NCBI RefSeq assembly: GCF_001592945.1
Contig: NZ_LRPB01000005.1
Span: 186,001-250,000 of the forward strand
Length of the DNA stretch: 64,000 nucleotides
Reading direction: 5' to 3'
Source of the DNA: Roseivirga seohaensis
GTDB lineage: Bacteria > Bacteroidota > Bacteroidia > Cytophagales > Cyclobacteriaceae
Position 1 is the stretch's first letter. Each line of letters begins with the position of its first letter. Below, piece after piece: positions 24,451 through 33,312 of the stretch. The notes beneath the pieces are model-generated. The model had not been told where the DNA came from. It did no database searches and saw only the letters and a program-made list of their open reading frames with translations. Position numbers and translations under genes: made by a program.

Positions 24451-27420
24451 ATGAAAAAGACTAGATTGCGAAACTTGGCCGTTGTGGGGGCGATCGTAGT
24501 GCTGTTTTTAATGTACTTCGAGTATCAATCATTTAGGTCTTTCAAAGTAAATACCGAGCCTCAATTTACCATTGCTCAGAACGAAGGTTTAAATGAGGAG
24601 GCCGAAGCTGAATCAGAAAATCCTCAGAAAAGATTGGCTTACGAAATGGATATGCTCAAAGATCCATCAACAGGCAAAATACCTTTCGATATACGTCATA
24701 AAGAATTATCCTATGTTCGAGAGTTGAATCAAATTGAAAGAAATAATATCAGGTCTTCTGCTGCAGGCATTTCTCAAACTAATGCATCTCCATTTGTTAA
24801 TTATGGGCCATTCAATATTGGAGGAAGAACCAGAGCTTTAGCCATTGATGTTACTGACGAAGATATTCTTATTGCGGGAGGAATTTCTGGTGGTGTTTGG
24901 AGAAGTACGGATCAAGGTACTACATGGACTCGTACTACAAATTTCGACCAAATCCCTTCCGTTACTACTATTGTTCAAGATAAAAGAACAGGCAAAACTA
25001 CAAACTGGTACTATGCTACGGGTGAGAATATTGGAAACTCAGTTTCAGAAACTGGGGCATTTTACTTAGGAGATGGTATTTATAAATCTACCAACGGAGG
25101 AGTTTCATGGAGTTTACTTGCAGGTACAGCCACAAATTCTGTTACTACCTTAGGTAAGTTTAGCTTAGTAAATAAAATCGCTATTGATTACTCAAACCAA
25201 TCAGAAACAGAAATTTATGTAGCTGGCCTTAGTAAAATTTACAGAACGGTAGACGATTTTCAAACAGTAACAACCGTTCTTGGCATTCCTAATACAGGAT
25301 TTAACTCTGCTGATATAGCCATAGCAACTGATGGAACCATCGTTGCTAGTATTCCTAATAAGTCGAGCAATGGAACAAATCCAGAAGAAGGGATTTTCAT
25401 CTCTCCAGATGGTATTACTTGGACATCCATAACTCTGCCTGCAGGCTGGCCATCTAGTTTCAGAAGAGTAGAACTAGCTTTTGATCCGCATGATGAAAAT
25501 TTCTTTTATGCCCTAGGCGAAACTTTTCTTTACAAATACGATAGAAGCACTTCGACTTGGACTACCCTAACAGATAATATTAATGTAAATGAGGAGTCAG
25601 TTCAAGGTTTTGACGCACAAGGCGGATATAACCTTGAAGTAGCTGTTCACCCAGGAAATCAAAATACAGTTTATGTAGGCGGAACAAACCTGTTAAGGTC
25701 TCCCAATGGTTTTACTACAGCAACTGATAGGAAGCATATTGGTGGGTATACAGGCACTGGAACTGCTGGCCCCTACGCAAATCATCACCCAGATATTCAT
25801 ACACTTTCATTTTTACCTTCTGACGCTAAAAAAATGTTTACCGGATCAGACGGTGGAATACATAAAACGAATGATAATACTGCAAGCACAGTGGTTTGGA
25901 GTTCGCTTAATAATGGTTACGTCACTTCTCAGTTTTATACGGTAGATCTTTATCGCGGTGATCGTGGTGATAATCAAATTATAGGAGGTATGCAGGATAA
26001 CGGAACTTGGGCGCTTTTTCAAAATGATCCTACAAGTTCATGGATACAAGCGTATGGCGGTGATGGAGCTTTTTCTGCAATAAGCTATAATGCTTTGTAT
26101 GCTTCTGCTCAAGAAGGACAAATGGGAAGATTTGAGCTTGTAGATAATACTTATCAAGCATCAGAAGATATTTCCCCAAGTGATGACGATGAAGAGTTTC
26201 TATTCATTAATCCATTTATTGTTGATAGGGTTAATCAAGATCGTATGTATGTAGCGGCAAAGGGCAAAATTTATTACACCTATGATATTAGAGAAAACCC
26301 TGGAAAAGGAGAATGGGAAGAGATTAACGGTACAGGTATTACTAGCCAACCAGTTTCTGCTTTAGCTACTTCAGTACAACCTGAAGGTGTGCTTTATTTC
26401 GGAACAACTACCGGAAGGCTTCAGAAAATTTCCAATACAAAAGAAATTACAACTGTCGAGAATATCTCAGCGAGTAATTTACCTCAGAACGCTTCGATTA
26501 CTAGTATAGCCGTAGATCCGAGAGATGCAAATCGAGTGTTTGTTACATTTGGAAATTACGGAATAATAAGTGTTTGGATGTCAGAAGACGGAGGCCAAAC
26601 TTGGTCTTCTATTTCTGGAAATTTGGAAGAAAACGCTAACGGCAGTGGAAATGGTTCATCTGTTCGTTCAATCGAAATTTTGCCAAATGGCGCTTCTGGA
26701 GAAAAGGTGTTTGTGGGTACTTCTACCGGCTTGTATATGACTAGTAGTTTAAATGGAGCAAGCACGGTATGGACGCAGCAAGCTCCTAATATTATAGGAA
26801 ACAGCATTGTAATCATGGTGAAAGTAAGACCGATAGACGGCAAGGTAATCGCAGCAACACATGGTAGCGGAGTGTTTGTGGGGTATTATGATACCGGTTT
26901 TAATCCTGAAATCAATTATTCTATTGAAGGAGAAAGTAGAGCGGTAATCAGAGCGAATCAGTCCTTTAATCAGGGCCAAGGATTTGCATTTAAGTGGTTT
27001 AAAGATGGTGTAGAGATTACGGGCCAAACGGGTGCTGAACTAGTAGTAACTGCCACAGGTACATATAAATGTCAAGTTACAGATCAATTAGGGCCAGTAG
27101 CTTTTACAAATGAGGTATCTTTTGATTTTGATGTAGTAGCGGGTATTGATGATGAGCCTTTCAATGAGAATGTTCAGGTGAGTCCAAATCCATCAAACAG
27201 TATATTTAATATTAACTTAGATGTGGCCTACGCCACTGGCTTCAATTATTCTATTTATAATAGTAATGGAATTCAGGTAGTTACAGGTAAAAAAGAATTT
27301 TATAATACAGAAGAGAGATTCCAAGTAAACTTGGGTTCAATGCCCGATGGTTTGTATATCTTAAATGTAGATAATGATAAGCGTAGAGATGTAATTAAGT
27401 TATTAAAGCAATCGAACTAA
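24451..27420 (+). CDS. BNR/VPS10-like repeat protein with T9SS sorting domain
   Basis: This 989-residue paralogue of the preceding gene is alignable over the whole propeller (GPFNIGGRTRALAIDVTDED, GGQTWSSISGNLEENANGSG, FVTFGNYGIISVWMSEDGG). It has an N-terminal membrane segment (residues 8-24), several Asp boxes (STDQGTTW, STNGGVSW, SPDGITW, SEDGGQTW), one Ig-like segment (about 835-895) and a C-terminal T9SS type A domain (VQVSPNPSNSIFNINL to RRDVIKLLKQSN). The four 108-residue repeats of its neighbour are missing. It has its own 123-base upstream region and ends before an intrinsic terminator. Confidence 0.88.
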   Translation: MKKTRLRNLAVVGAIVVLFLMYFEYQSFRSFKVNTEPQFTIAQNEGLNEEAEAESENPQKRLAYEMDMLKDPSTGKIPFDIRHKELSYVRELNQIERNNIRSSAAGISQTNASPFVNYGPFNIGGRTRALAIDVTDEDILIAGGISGGVWRSTDQGTTWTRTTNFDQIPSVTTIVQDKRTGKTTNWYYATGENIGNSVSETGAFYLGDGIYKSTNGGVSWSLLAGTATNSVTTLGKFSLVNKIAIDYSNQSETEIYVAGLSKIYRTVDDFQTVTTVLGIPNTGFNSADIAIATDGTIVASIPNKSSNGTNPEEGIFISPDGITWTSITLPAGWPSSFRRVELAFDPHDENFFYALGETFLYKYDRSTSTWTTLTDNINVNEESVQGFDAQGGYNLEVAVHPGNQNTVYVGGTNLLRSPNGFTTATDRKHIGGYTGTGTAGPYANHHPDIHTLSFLPSDAKKMFTGSDGGIHKTNDNTASTVVWSSLNNGYVTSQFYTVDLYRGDRGDNQIIGGMQDNGTWALFQNDPTSSWIQAYGGDGAFSAISYNALYASAQEGQMGRFELVDNTYQASEDISPSDDDEEFLFINPFIVDRVNQDRMYVAAKGKIYYTYDIRENPGKGEWEEINGTGITSQPVSALATSVQPEGVLYFGTTTGRLQKISNTKEITTVENISASNLPQNASITSIAVDPRDANRVFVTFGNYGIISVWMSEDGGQTWSSISGNLEENANGSGNGSSVRSIEILPNGASGEKVFVGTSTGLYMTSSLNGASTVWTQQAPNIIGNSIVIMVKVRPIDGKVIAATHGSGVFVGYYDTGFNPEINYSIEGESRAVIRANQSFNQGQGFAFKWFKDGVEITGQTGAELVVTATGTYKCQVTDQLGPVAFTNEVSFDFDVVAGIDDEPFNENVQVSPNPSNSIFNINLDVAYATGFNYSIYNSNGIQVVTGKKEFYNTEERFQVNLGSMPDGLYILNVDNDKRRDVIKLLKQSN

Positions 27421-27442
27421 TTAAAGCTAAAATAAACATTGA

Positions 27443-27477
27443 AACGGCTGTGATTGAGAAATTACAGCCGTTTTTTG
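27443..27477 (+). terminator. Intrinsic terminator after the second T9SS cargo gene
   Basis: AACGGCTGT (27443-27451) pairs with ACAGCCGTT (27464-27472) around a 12-base loop and is followed by a T-run. It lies 22 bases after the plus-strand stop and just before the convergent formyl-THF ligase stop. Confidence 0.85.
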
Positions 27478-27479
27478 TT

Positions 27480-28049
27480 TTAGAACGAATATATTTTGTG
27501 ATGCGAAATGCAATAATCTAACGGAATATCATGCGGTTCTGAATAAGGAATATGATCCAAAGGAGGACTGATTGCCAAGCCGACCTTGACCAGTTTTTCA
27601 CTCGCTTGCGCGAAGAATTTATCATAAAAACCACCACCATAACCAATTCTAAAGCCCTTTCGGTCAAAGCTAATTAAGGGTACGAATACTACATCAAGGT
27701 CAGTTATATCAAAGTGATTTTCGCCATCAGGTTCAGTCACCCCAAAACTCCCTTTAAGCAGTTTGGTGGAGGTGGTGAATGCAAGGTGCTCTAATTGCTT
27801 CGTTTTTCTATTTACCCTTGGTAGTACAACTTGATACTCAGGCTGGCCAATGAGTTTTTCGAAAAGTGGAAAGGTGTTGACTTCACGCTGCTTTATAAGC
27901 GGAAGGAAAAGGTGGATGTTTTTGAACTGCTGTTCTGAAATGAGTTTCAATGCTTGTTCACAAACCAGTGCCGATCGGAGTGCATGTTCTTCTTGCGTAA
28001 GTGTTTTACGCTTGGCTAAGAACATTTCTCTGAGCACTTGTTTAGTCAT
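27480..28049 (-). CDS. 5-formyltetrahydrofolate cyclo-ligase
   Basis: The 189-residue protein has the family motifs RKTLTQEEHALRSALV at the N-terminus, FLPLIKQREVNTFPL, and the ATP/folate loop VFVPLISFDRKGFRIGYGGGFYDKFF. It converts 5-formyl-THF to 5,10-methenyl-THF with ATP in one-carbon metabolism. It overlaps bshC by 8 bases, so the two are translated from one message. All core motifs are present and the length is normal. Confidence 0.93.
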   Translation of the reverse strand: MTKQVLREMFLAKRKTLTQEEHALRSALVCEQALKLISEQQFKNIHLFLPLIKQREVNTFPLFEKLIGQPEYQVVLPRVNRKTKQLEHLAFTTSTKLLKGSFGVTEPDGENHFDITDLDVVFVPLISFDRKGFRIGYGGGFYDKFFAQASEKLVKVGLAISPPLDHIPYSEPHDIPLDYCISHHKIYSF

Positions 28050-29628
28050 GAGCAGCCATCAAGTGAAACTGGTAATCGAAGGCATCTAGGCTGTCTAAAC
28101 AATTCTGAATAAATGCAGGGTCGCTAAGGTAGAAATTGAGGAAGTTGTCCTTCCGTTCTTGTGGGCTTCCGCCAGGGAACAAACTTTCCTTAATGGCCGA
28201 AATACGATTTACTAAAACCTCCTGATTTCGCTTTTCTGCTTTCAGCAGTTTCTTCTCAATTTTTTGAATAGAATTCTCTGCCCTTTTTTGCTCAGCTGCC
28301 ACTAATTTTTCTAGCGTGATATCAATGGGCTTGGCAACACTTAAAACCTCTGCAAAAATAGATTTCAGCTGCTCTAACTCTTGATTTAAACTCAGTTGAT
28401 TCGTTGTATTCTCCTTTACTTTTTCTTGAATCAAAGCCTCTTCTGGTTTGAAAATGTCTTCAAAACTCAGTTTCGACTTTTCAATTTTTCGCTGAATGTT
28501 AGGGGTAACCACACCAGCAAAATTTCGCGGCATTAGCATCGGGAAAGGCGTTTCGTAATGCGTGAAAACTTCTTTCAATTGAAGCCAATAGACTAATTCA
28601 GAAGGGCCACCGACATAAGCTAAATTCGGCAAAATCATTTCCTGATAAAGCGGTCTTAAAACCACATTCGGACTGAAACGTTCTGGATGCTTCTCTATCT
28701 CTGCTCGTAATTCGCTTTCTGTAAACTGGATATCTGTATCAAGTACATGAAATTCTCCACCTTCTTTTACTATGCGTGAACGTATGTTTCCTTTTAGGTA
28801 AAAGAAGTTGATCTCTCTTGGGAATACTTGCGTTTTATAACCTGCTTTATCTAGCTGTGCCGAAGTTTCGGTAACACAGTCATTCGCAGAATGCTTGAAG
28901 ATATCATCAAACATTACAGGTTTCAGTATATTTTTAAGTTCAGCATTGTCTGCGTCTACTACGACTAAGCCCTCGTTGCCAAAAAGTGCATTTACATAAT
29001 GTCTTCCTGCTTCGGCAAGAGTACTTCTTTTTAAATAAGCTTCTTTGAAAAAATCAGGGAGACTAATGATCTCATCAAAAATCGGCTTGAGCGATTTTGG
29101 GTCAAAGCGTCCAACCGCTCCTGTTTGATCAGTTTTCCAACTGAACTTCTTGCCATTAAAACGGAAGTAGCTAATTTCTTCAAAGTCATGATCTTCCGAA
29201 GCCATCCAATAAACAGGTGCGAAATCGTAGGTCGGGTATTGCTTCTTCAATGCTTTACAAGCATTGATTACGGTTACTATTTTATAGATGAAATAAAGTG
29301 GGCCCGTGAAAATATTCAGCTGATGACCTGTAGTGACAGTAAAAGTGGTTCCAGCTTTTAGAAGCTCGATGTTTTGTGCTGTTGCTTGGCTTAACTCAAA
29401 ACCATCGTATTGCTTTTTCAGTACTTCCGACAGAACCACTCGGTTTTCATTACTGAAGTGTTTTTCTTCAATCTGAAGCTTGAAATTTTCAATGCTGGGT
29501 AAACGATTATAGAAGCTGGTTAAGGCTTCTTTTCCTTCTATATAATCCAAAAATGACTTTGAAAAGCTGTTCGTTTTATTGAAAGGTATTTTGCTTAATA
29601 GCACTTGCGATAGTTCCGAAACAGCCAT
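28042..29628 (-). CDS. bshC: Bacillithiol biosynthesis cysteine-adding enzyme BshC
   Basis: The 528-residue protein shows the BshC family features VTTGHQLNIFTGPLYFIYKIVT, VYWMASEDHDFEEI, RPLYQEMILPNLAYVGGPSELVYWLQL and PMLMPRNFAGV, plus the C-terminal coiled coil with charged helices (about 395-480). BshC is assigned to ligation of cysteine onto GlcN-malate to make the thiol bacillithiol. The window also holds the bacillithiol-system protein ytxJ, but bshA and bshB are not here. It is followed, with an 8-base overlap, by the formyl-THF ligase. Confidence 0.95.
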   Translation of the reverse strand: MAVSELSQVLLSKIPFNKTNSFSKSFLDYIEGKEALTSFYNRLPSIENFKLQIEEKHFSNENRVVLSEVLKKQYDGFELSQATAQNIELLKAGTTFTVTTGHQLNIFTGPLYFIYKIVTVINACKALKKQYPTYDFAPVYWMASEDHDFEEISYFRFNGKKFSWKTDQTGAVGRFDPKSLKPIFDEIISLPDFFKEAYLKRSTLAEAGRHYVNALFGNEGLVVVDADNAELKNILKPVMFDDIFKHSANDCVTETSAQLDKAGYKTQVFPREINFFYLKGNIRSRIVKEGGEFHVLDTDIQFTESELRAEIEKHPERFSPNVVLRPLYQEMILPNLAYVGGPSELVYWLQLKEVFTHYETPFPMLMPRNFAGVVTPNIQRKIEKSKLSFEDIFKPEEALIQEKVKENTTNQLSLNQELEQLKSIFAEVLSVAKPIDITLEKLVAAEQKRAENSIQKIEKKLLKAEKRNQEVLVNRISAIKESLFPGGSPQERKDNFLNFYLSDPAFIQNCLDSLDAFDYQFHLMAAHD

Positions 29629-29710
29629 AGTCGTTTGTTACAAAGGGTTTTGATTGTTAGATCAGCCTCGACAGCAATTCAATCTAATGCAGCATAAACA
29701 TGAAAAGTGC

Positions 29711-31021
29711 TTAAACTGGTTCACCATAAAGATCGAATTCTGTAGCATCTGTGATTTTAATATTCGCGAAATCGCCAATTCTTAAGTGATGTTTTTTCGC
29801 ATCGATGATTACTTCGTTATCTACTTCTGGCGAGTCATGTTCTGTTCTTCCATAGTAGTTTCCGCTTTCTTTCCTATCAATTAGCGTTTTGAAAGTCTTG
29901 CCAATTTTCTCTTGGTTAATTTCGTTGGAAATTTCTTCCTGTATGCCCATTACGATATTGGCCCTTTCTTGTTTCACTTCGTCAGGAACATCGTCAACAT
30001 AAGAATAGGCGTGTGTGTTTTCTTCATGCGAATAGTTGAAAATACCCAATCTATCGAAACGCATTTTCTTCACAAAGTCGACCATGTCATTGAAGTCTTC
30101 TTCTGTTTCGCCTGGGTGACCCGCAATTAAAGTAGTTCGAATCGCTATACCTGGAACTTTAGCCCTGATTTCTTCGATTAGCGCTTCAGTTTTTTCACGA
30201 GTGGTACCTCTACGCATCAATTTCAGCATTTTGGTAGAACCGTGTTGAAGCGGAATATCTATATAATTACAAATGTTATCGCGCTCCGCCATTACTTTTA
30301 ACGCACCCATTGGGAAGCCAGTAGGGAAGGCGTAGTGCAAACGAATCCATTCAATGCCTTCCACGTCAGAAAGACGCTCAAGCAATTCTGCAAGGTTTCG
30401 TTTTTTGTAGATATCTAATCCATAGTAAGTGGAATCCTGAGCAATAAGAAGCAATTCTTTGGTGCCGTTTCTGGCTAAGTTTTTTGCTTCTAAAACCAAC
30501 TCTTCAATTGGACGTGATTTATGTCCACCGCGCATCAAAGGAATGGCGCAGAAGGAGCAGGGTCTGTCGCAGCCTTCCGATATTTTTAAATAAGCATAGT
30601 GATTAGAGGTGGTGATAATACGCTCTCCTACCAATTCGTGCTTATAATCTGCTTTGAATTTCTTGAGTAGGGCAGGAAGCTCCATGGTGCCGAAGAAGGC
30701 GTCTACTTGAGGGATTTCAGTTTCTAGATCATCTTTGTAGCGCTGAGAAAGGCAGCCTGTTACGTAAAGCTTATCAATTTCACCATCGTCTTTGGCATCA
30801 GCATAACGTAAAATGGTATCGATGGACTCTTGCTTGGCGTTGTCTATAAACCCACAAGTATTTACGATAACAATATTAGCGTTGTCTTTTTTAGACTCGT
30901 GAGTTGTTTTGATTCCGTTGCCTCTCAATTGAGTAAGCATCACTTCTGAATCCACTAAGTTTTTTGAGCAACCTAGTGTTACAATGTTCACCTTGTCCTT
31001 CTTCAGTCCCTTCGTTTTCAT
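29711..31021 (-). CDS. rimO: Ribosomal protein S12 methylthiotransferase RimO
   Basis: The 436-residue radical-SAM enzyme has Cys18, Cys56 and Cys90 as ligands of the N-terminal auxiliary Fe-S cluster, and CDRPCSFC (Cys151, Cys155, Cys158) binds the SAM cluster. The C-terminal TRAM domain (about 370-436) ends DATEFDLYGEPV. RimO adds a methylthio group to Asp88 of ribosomal protein S12. LGCSKNLVDSE rather than a MiaB-type start supports RimO. It has no operon partner overlapping it: bshC lies 82 bases downstream. Confidence 0.96.
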   Translation of the reverse strand: MKTKGLKKDKVNIVTLGCSKNLVDSEVMLTQLRGNGIKTTHESKKDNANIVIVNTCGFIDNAKQESIDTILRYADAKDDGEIDKLYVTGCLSQRYKDDLETEIPQVDAFFGTMELPALLKKFKADYKHELVGERIITTSNHYAYLKISEGCDRPCSFCAIPLMRGGHKSRPIEELVLEAKNLARNGTKELLLIAQDSTYYGLDIYKKRNLAELLERLSDVEGIEWIRLHYAFPTGFPMGALKVMAERDNICNYIDIPLQHGSTKMLKLMRRGTTREKTEALIEEIRAKVPGIAIRTTLIAGHPGETEEDFNDMVDFVKKMRFDRLGIFNYSHEENTHAYSYVDDVPDEVKQERANIVMGIQEEISNEINQEKIGKTFKTLIDRKESGNYYGRTEHDSPEVDNEVIIDAKKHHLRIGDFANIKITDATEFDLYGEPV

Positions 31022-31040
31022 TCCTTATTGTATTAATGCG

Positions 31041-31048
31041 CAAAGGTA
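31041..31048 (-). promoter_or_regulatory. Candidate -7 promoter element for rimO
   Basis: On the minus strand this reads TACCTTTG, matching TAnnTTTG, 20 bases before the rimO ATG. A -33 element at normal distance is not clear. Confidence 0.35.
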
Positions 31049-31071
31049 ATGAATTCTAAAGGCTTGGTAAT

Positions 31072-31332
31072 TTATTTTCTCTTCTTCCTAAAGGTAATTG
31101 GAACAACTTCGTCCGTTGGCATTCCTATTTGGTAAAGCTCCCAGTCAGGATCATATTTACCTAATATCTGACGAATGCAGTCTACTCGATCTTCACTTGG
31201 GTTTTCGCAGTCGGCCCAGTGGAACACTTCGACTCTGTAATTGTAGGATTTTTTCTCACCGTTGATTCTTACTTCTACTTCAATGTCTTGCTCTCCAGTG
31301 ATTTGAGGAATGTTAATGGCTATAGCTCCCAT
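31072..31332 (-). CDS. Small conserved hypothetical protein
   Basis: The 86-residue soluble protein begins MGAIAINIPQITGEQDIEVE and has a beta-rich first half followed by a Cys/acidic segment FHWADCENPSEDRVDCIRQI. No signal peptide or membrane segment is present. Codon use resembles its neighbours. I do not recognise a characterised family. It lies 50 bases upstream of rimO in the same direction. A TGAACGTTC-type palindrome sits 134 bases upstream of its start. Confidence 0.7.
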   Translation of the reverse strand: MGAIAINIPQITGEQDIEVEVRINGEKKSYNYRVEVFHWADCENPSEDRVDCIRQILGKYDPDWELYQIGMPTDEVVPITFRKKRK

Positions 31333-31465
31333 AATCTATGTACGTTAATGAACAAATGTTTTCTATCCGCTAATAGTTTTACAAGGGTAGTGCCAAGAAG
31401 TTAAATGTTTACAAATCAATTAGTTAAAAATGAAATCCTATTGTAAGTGCTCGAAATAGTTCAGT

Positions 31466-31485
31466 TGAACGTTCGTGAACGTTCA
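31466..31485. promoter_or_regulatory. TetR-type palindromic operator candidate
   Basis: TGAACGTTC-GT-GAACGTTCA is a 20-bp inverted repeat made of two self-palindromic GAACGTTC octamers. It lies 10 bases past the haem ABC ATPase stop and upstream of the small gene at 31072-31332. The geometry resembles operators of TetR-family repressors. No T-run follows on the minus strand, which argues against a terminator. Confidence 0.4.
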
Positions 31486-31495
31486 TATTTTGGCT

Positions 31496-32278
31496 CTACT
31501 CAAAAAACAGATGAAGCGATCCCTTTTCCTTGTTATTGTAGATAACGGGTTCTAGATGAAATGCTTTTTTGATATTTTTTGTATTCAGTACTTCGTGTTT
31601 GGTGCCGCTTGCTATGAGTTTTCCATCCTGAATTAAGTGAATAACATCACCGAATTGGGCTGCTAAATTGAGGTCATGCACCACGCCCACCACTACCAAG
31701 TCTTTTTCCTTCAATAGCTCTCTTAGTTTGTGCATAAACTGAAACTGATAATGAATATCCAGAAAGGTGAGAGGCTCGTCCAAGAGCAAATACCGCCCTT
31801 GGTTGGGGATTGGGTTCCAAATTTGAGTAAGCACCCGTGCGAAATGTACCCGCTGACGTTCGCCACCGCTTAGTGTGAGGTAATCTCGTTCGGCCATGTA
31901 CATTACATCAAAAAACTCCAAAGCAGCTTCGCACGCATCTCTGTCTATTTGTCGAGGAGCATCAGTAAAATGAGGGTAGCGTCCCATCATGACCACTTCC
32001 CACACTTTCAAGGGGAAGGCCAAGTCGATATTTTGAGAAAGTACCGCCCTCATTTGCGCCAACTTTTTATCGCTGAGCGCTTTACTGTCAACTTGGTTAT
32101 AGCTAACGGTCCCTTGGTAATCTATGAGCTGCCGACTGATTACCTTCATCAAAGTGGATTTTCCAGCACCATTTGGCCCTATGATTAGATTGAGTTTTCC
32201 AGCTTCAAACTGAACCGATGCATTGTCGAGCAATACTTTCTCTCCAATTTTAAATGTGATTTCTTTGGCTTCGAGCAT
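31496..32278 (-). CDS. hmuV: Haem ABC transporter ATP-binding protein (HmuV-like)
   Basis: The 260-residue ABC ATPase has Walker A GPNGAGKST (residues 34-42), signature LSGGERQR starting at residue 136, Walker B LLLDEPLTFLD and the switch His in VVGVVHDLNLAAQFG. It powers import of haem (or another iron chelate) through the adjacent FecCD-type permease. It begins 2 bases after the permease stop. The haem assignment rests on the neighbouring HmuT-like binding protein. Siderophore or cobalamin import is the alternative. Confidence 0.88.
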   Translation of the reverse strand: MLEAKEITFKIGEKVLLDNASVQFEAGKLNLIIGPNGAGKSTLMKVISRQLIDYQGTVSYNQVDSKALSDKKLAQMRAVLSQNIDLAFPLKVWEVVMMGRYPHFTDAPRQIDRDACEAALEFFDVMYMAERDYLTLSGGERQRVHFARVLTQIWNPIPNQGRYLLLDEPLTFLDIHYQFQFMHKLRELLKEKDLVVVGVVHDLNLAAQFGDVIHLIQDGKLIASGTKHEVLNTKNIKKAFHLEPVIYNNKEKGSLHLFFE

Positions 32279-32280
32279 AA

Positions 32281-33312
32281 TCAGAAATAGTATTGTTTTT
32301 TTCTAAGGAGCATGATGAATACGGGTACACCTACCAGTGAGGTGACAATTCCGATTGGGAGTTCTGCCGGAGCTAATAACAAGCGAGAGGCTAAATCGGC
32401 CAGGCTGAGAAGAATTCCACCCATTAATGCACTTCCCAATAAGAGAAATCGGTTGTCGGAGCCTTTCATTAAACGAAGGAGGTGAGGCACCACCAAACCC
32501 ACAAAGCCAATTGCCCCCGTAAACGAAGTGGCTACAGCTACCAAAAGTACATTCAAGGCAATTACTCCAATCTGTAATTTCTTCAAATTGACACCAAGGA
32601 AAATGGCTTCATCTTCGCCCATCATTAAAGCATTCAGTTGCTTTGCATACCTCAAGGCAAAGAATAGGCAAACGATCATAATTGTGCCCACAATGGAAAC
32701 AGAAACCCAGTTAGCGCCTGAAAGTGTCCCGAGGTTCCAAAAAATAATGGATCGGGCTTGCGGGTCGCGGGCCAAGTAGGAAAGGAAGCCCACTCCGCTC
32801 AAAAACAGTGCGTTAATCGCAATTCCTGTAAGCAATAAAGCCACTACCGAACTTTTACCTGTCGACCGGTTTTGTGACAAAAAGAAAACCGCCACAGTAG
32901 AAAGTGTTCCTCCAATACAAGCCGCAAGGGGCAAAGTCCATTCACCAGCATGAATTTTAATTACTGACCCTAAAACGAAGTATAATGAAGCGCCAAAAGC
33001 GGCTCCACTCGAAGTGCCGATTAAGCCCGGCTCCACAATGGGGTTTCGGAACAAGGCCTGCATCAACACTCCCGCTATTGCTAGGCTTGCACCCACAAAA
33101 ACTCCCATCAGCGCACGTGGTAATCTGATTTGCATGAAGATCCTTTCATTGAGATTCATGGCTTCCCCACTCAATAGTTTTGAAAATGAAGCTTGAATTT
33201 CACTCCATGAAATATTAATGGCACCCAATTTCATCGAAAAGAAAAAGGTAACCAGAAGCACGATCCCTAAAATAGGAAACCAAGCTTTGTATTGATTATT
33301 GAACTTGGTCAT
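32281..33312 (-). CDS. hmuU: FecCD-family iron/haem ABC permease (HmuU-like)
   Basis: The 343-residue inner-membrane protein has about nine or ten hydrophobic segments and the BtuC/FecCD signatures RLPRALMGVFVGASLAIAGV, FRNPIVEPGLIGTSSGAAFG, TGAIGFVGLVVPHLLRLM and LPIGIVTSLVGVPVFIMLL. It forms the channel of the importer encoded here. The gene overlaps the end of the binding-protein gene by 17 bases and precedes the ATPase by 2 bases, so the operon order is T-U-V. Confidence 0.93.
   Translation of the reverse strand: MTKFNNQYKAWFPILGIVLLVTFFFSMKLGAINISWSEIQASFSKLLSGEAMNLNERIFMQIRLPRALMGVFVGASLAIAGVLMQALFRNPIVEPGLIGTSSGAAFGASLYFVLGSVIKIHAGEWTLPLAACIGGTLSTVAVFFLSQNRSTGKSSVVALLLTGIAINALFLSGVGFLSYLARDPQARSIIFWNLGTLSGANWVSVSIVGTIMIVCLFFALRYAKQLNALMMGEDEAIFLGVNLKKLQIGVIALNVLLVAVATSFTGAIGFVGLVVPHLLRLMKGSDNRFLLLGSALMGGILLSLADLASRLLLAPAELPIGIVTSLVGVPVFIMLLRKKQYYF

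Noticed and set aside
26556-27027. Two overlapping minus-strand ORFs (95 and 92 residues) inside the second T9SS gene
   Set aside because: They are antisense shadows of conserved propeller and Ig-like coding sequence; no start or ribosome-binding context supports them.
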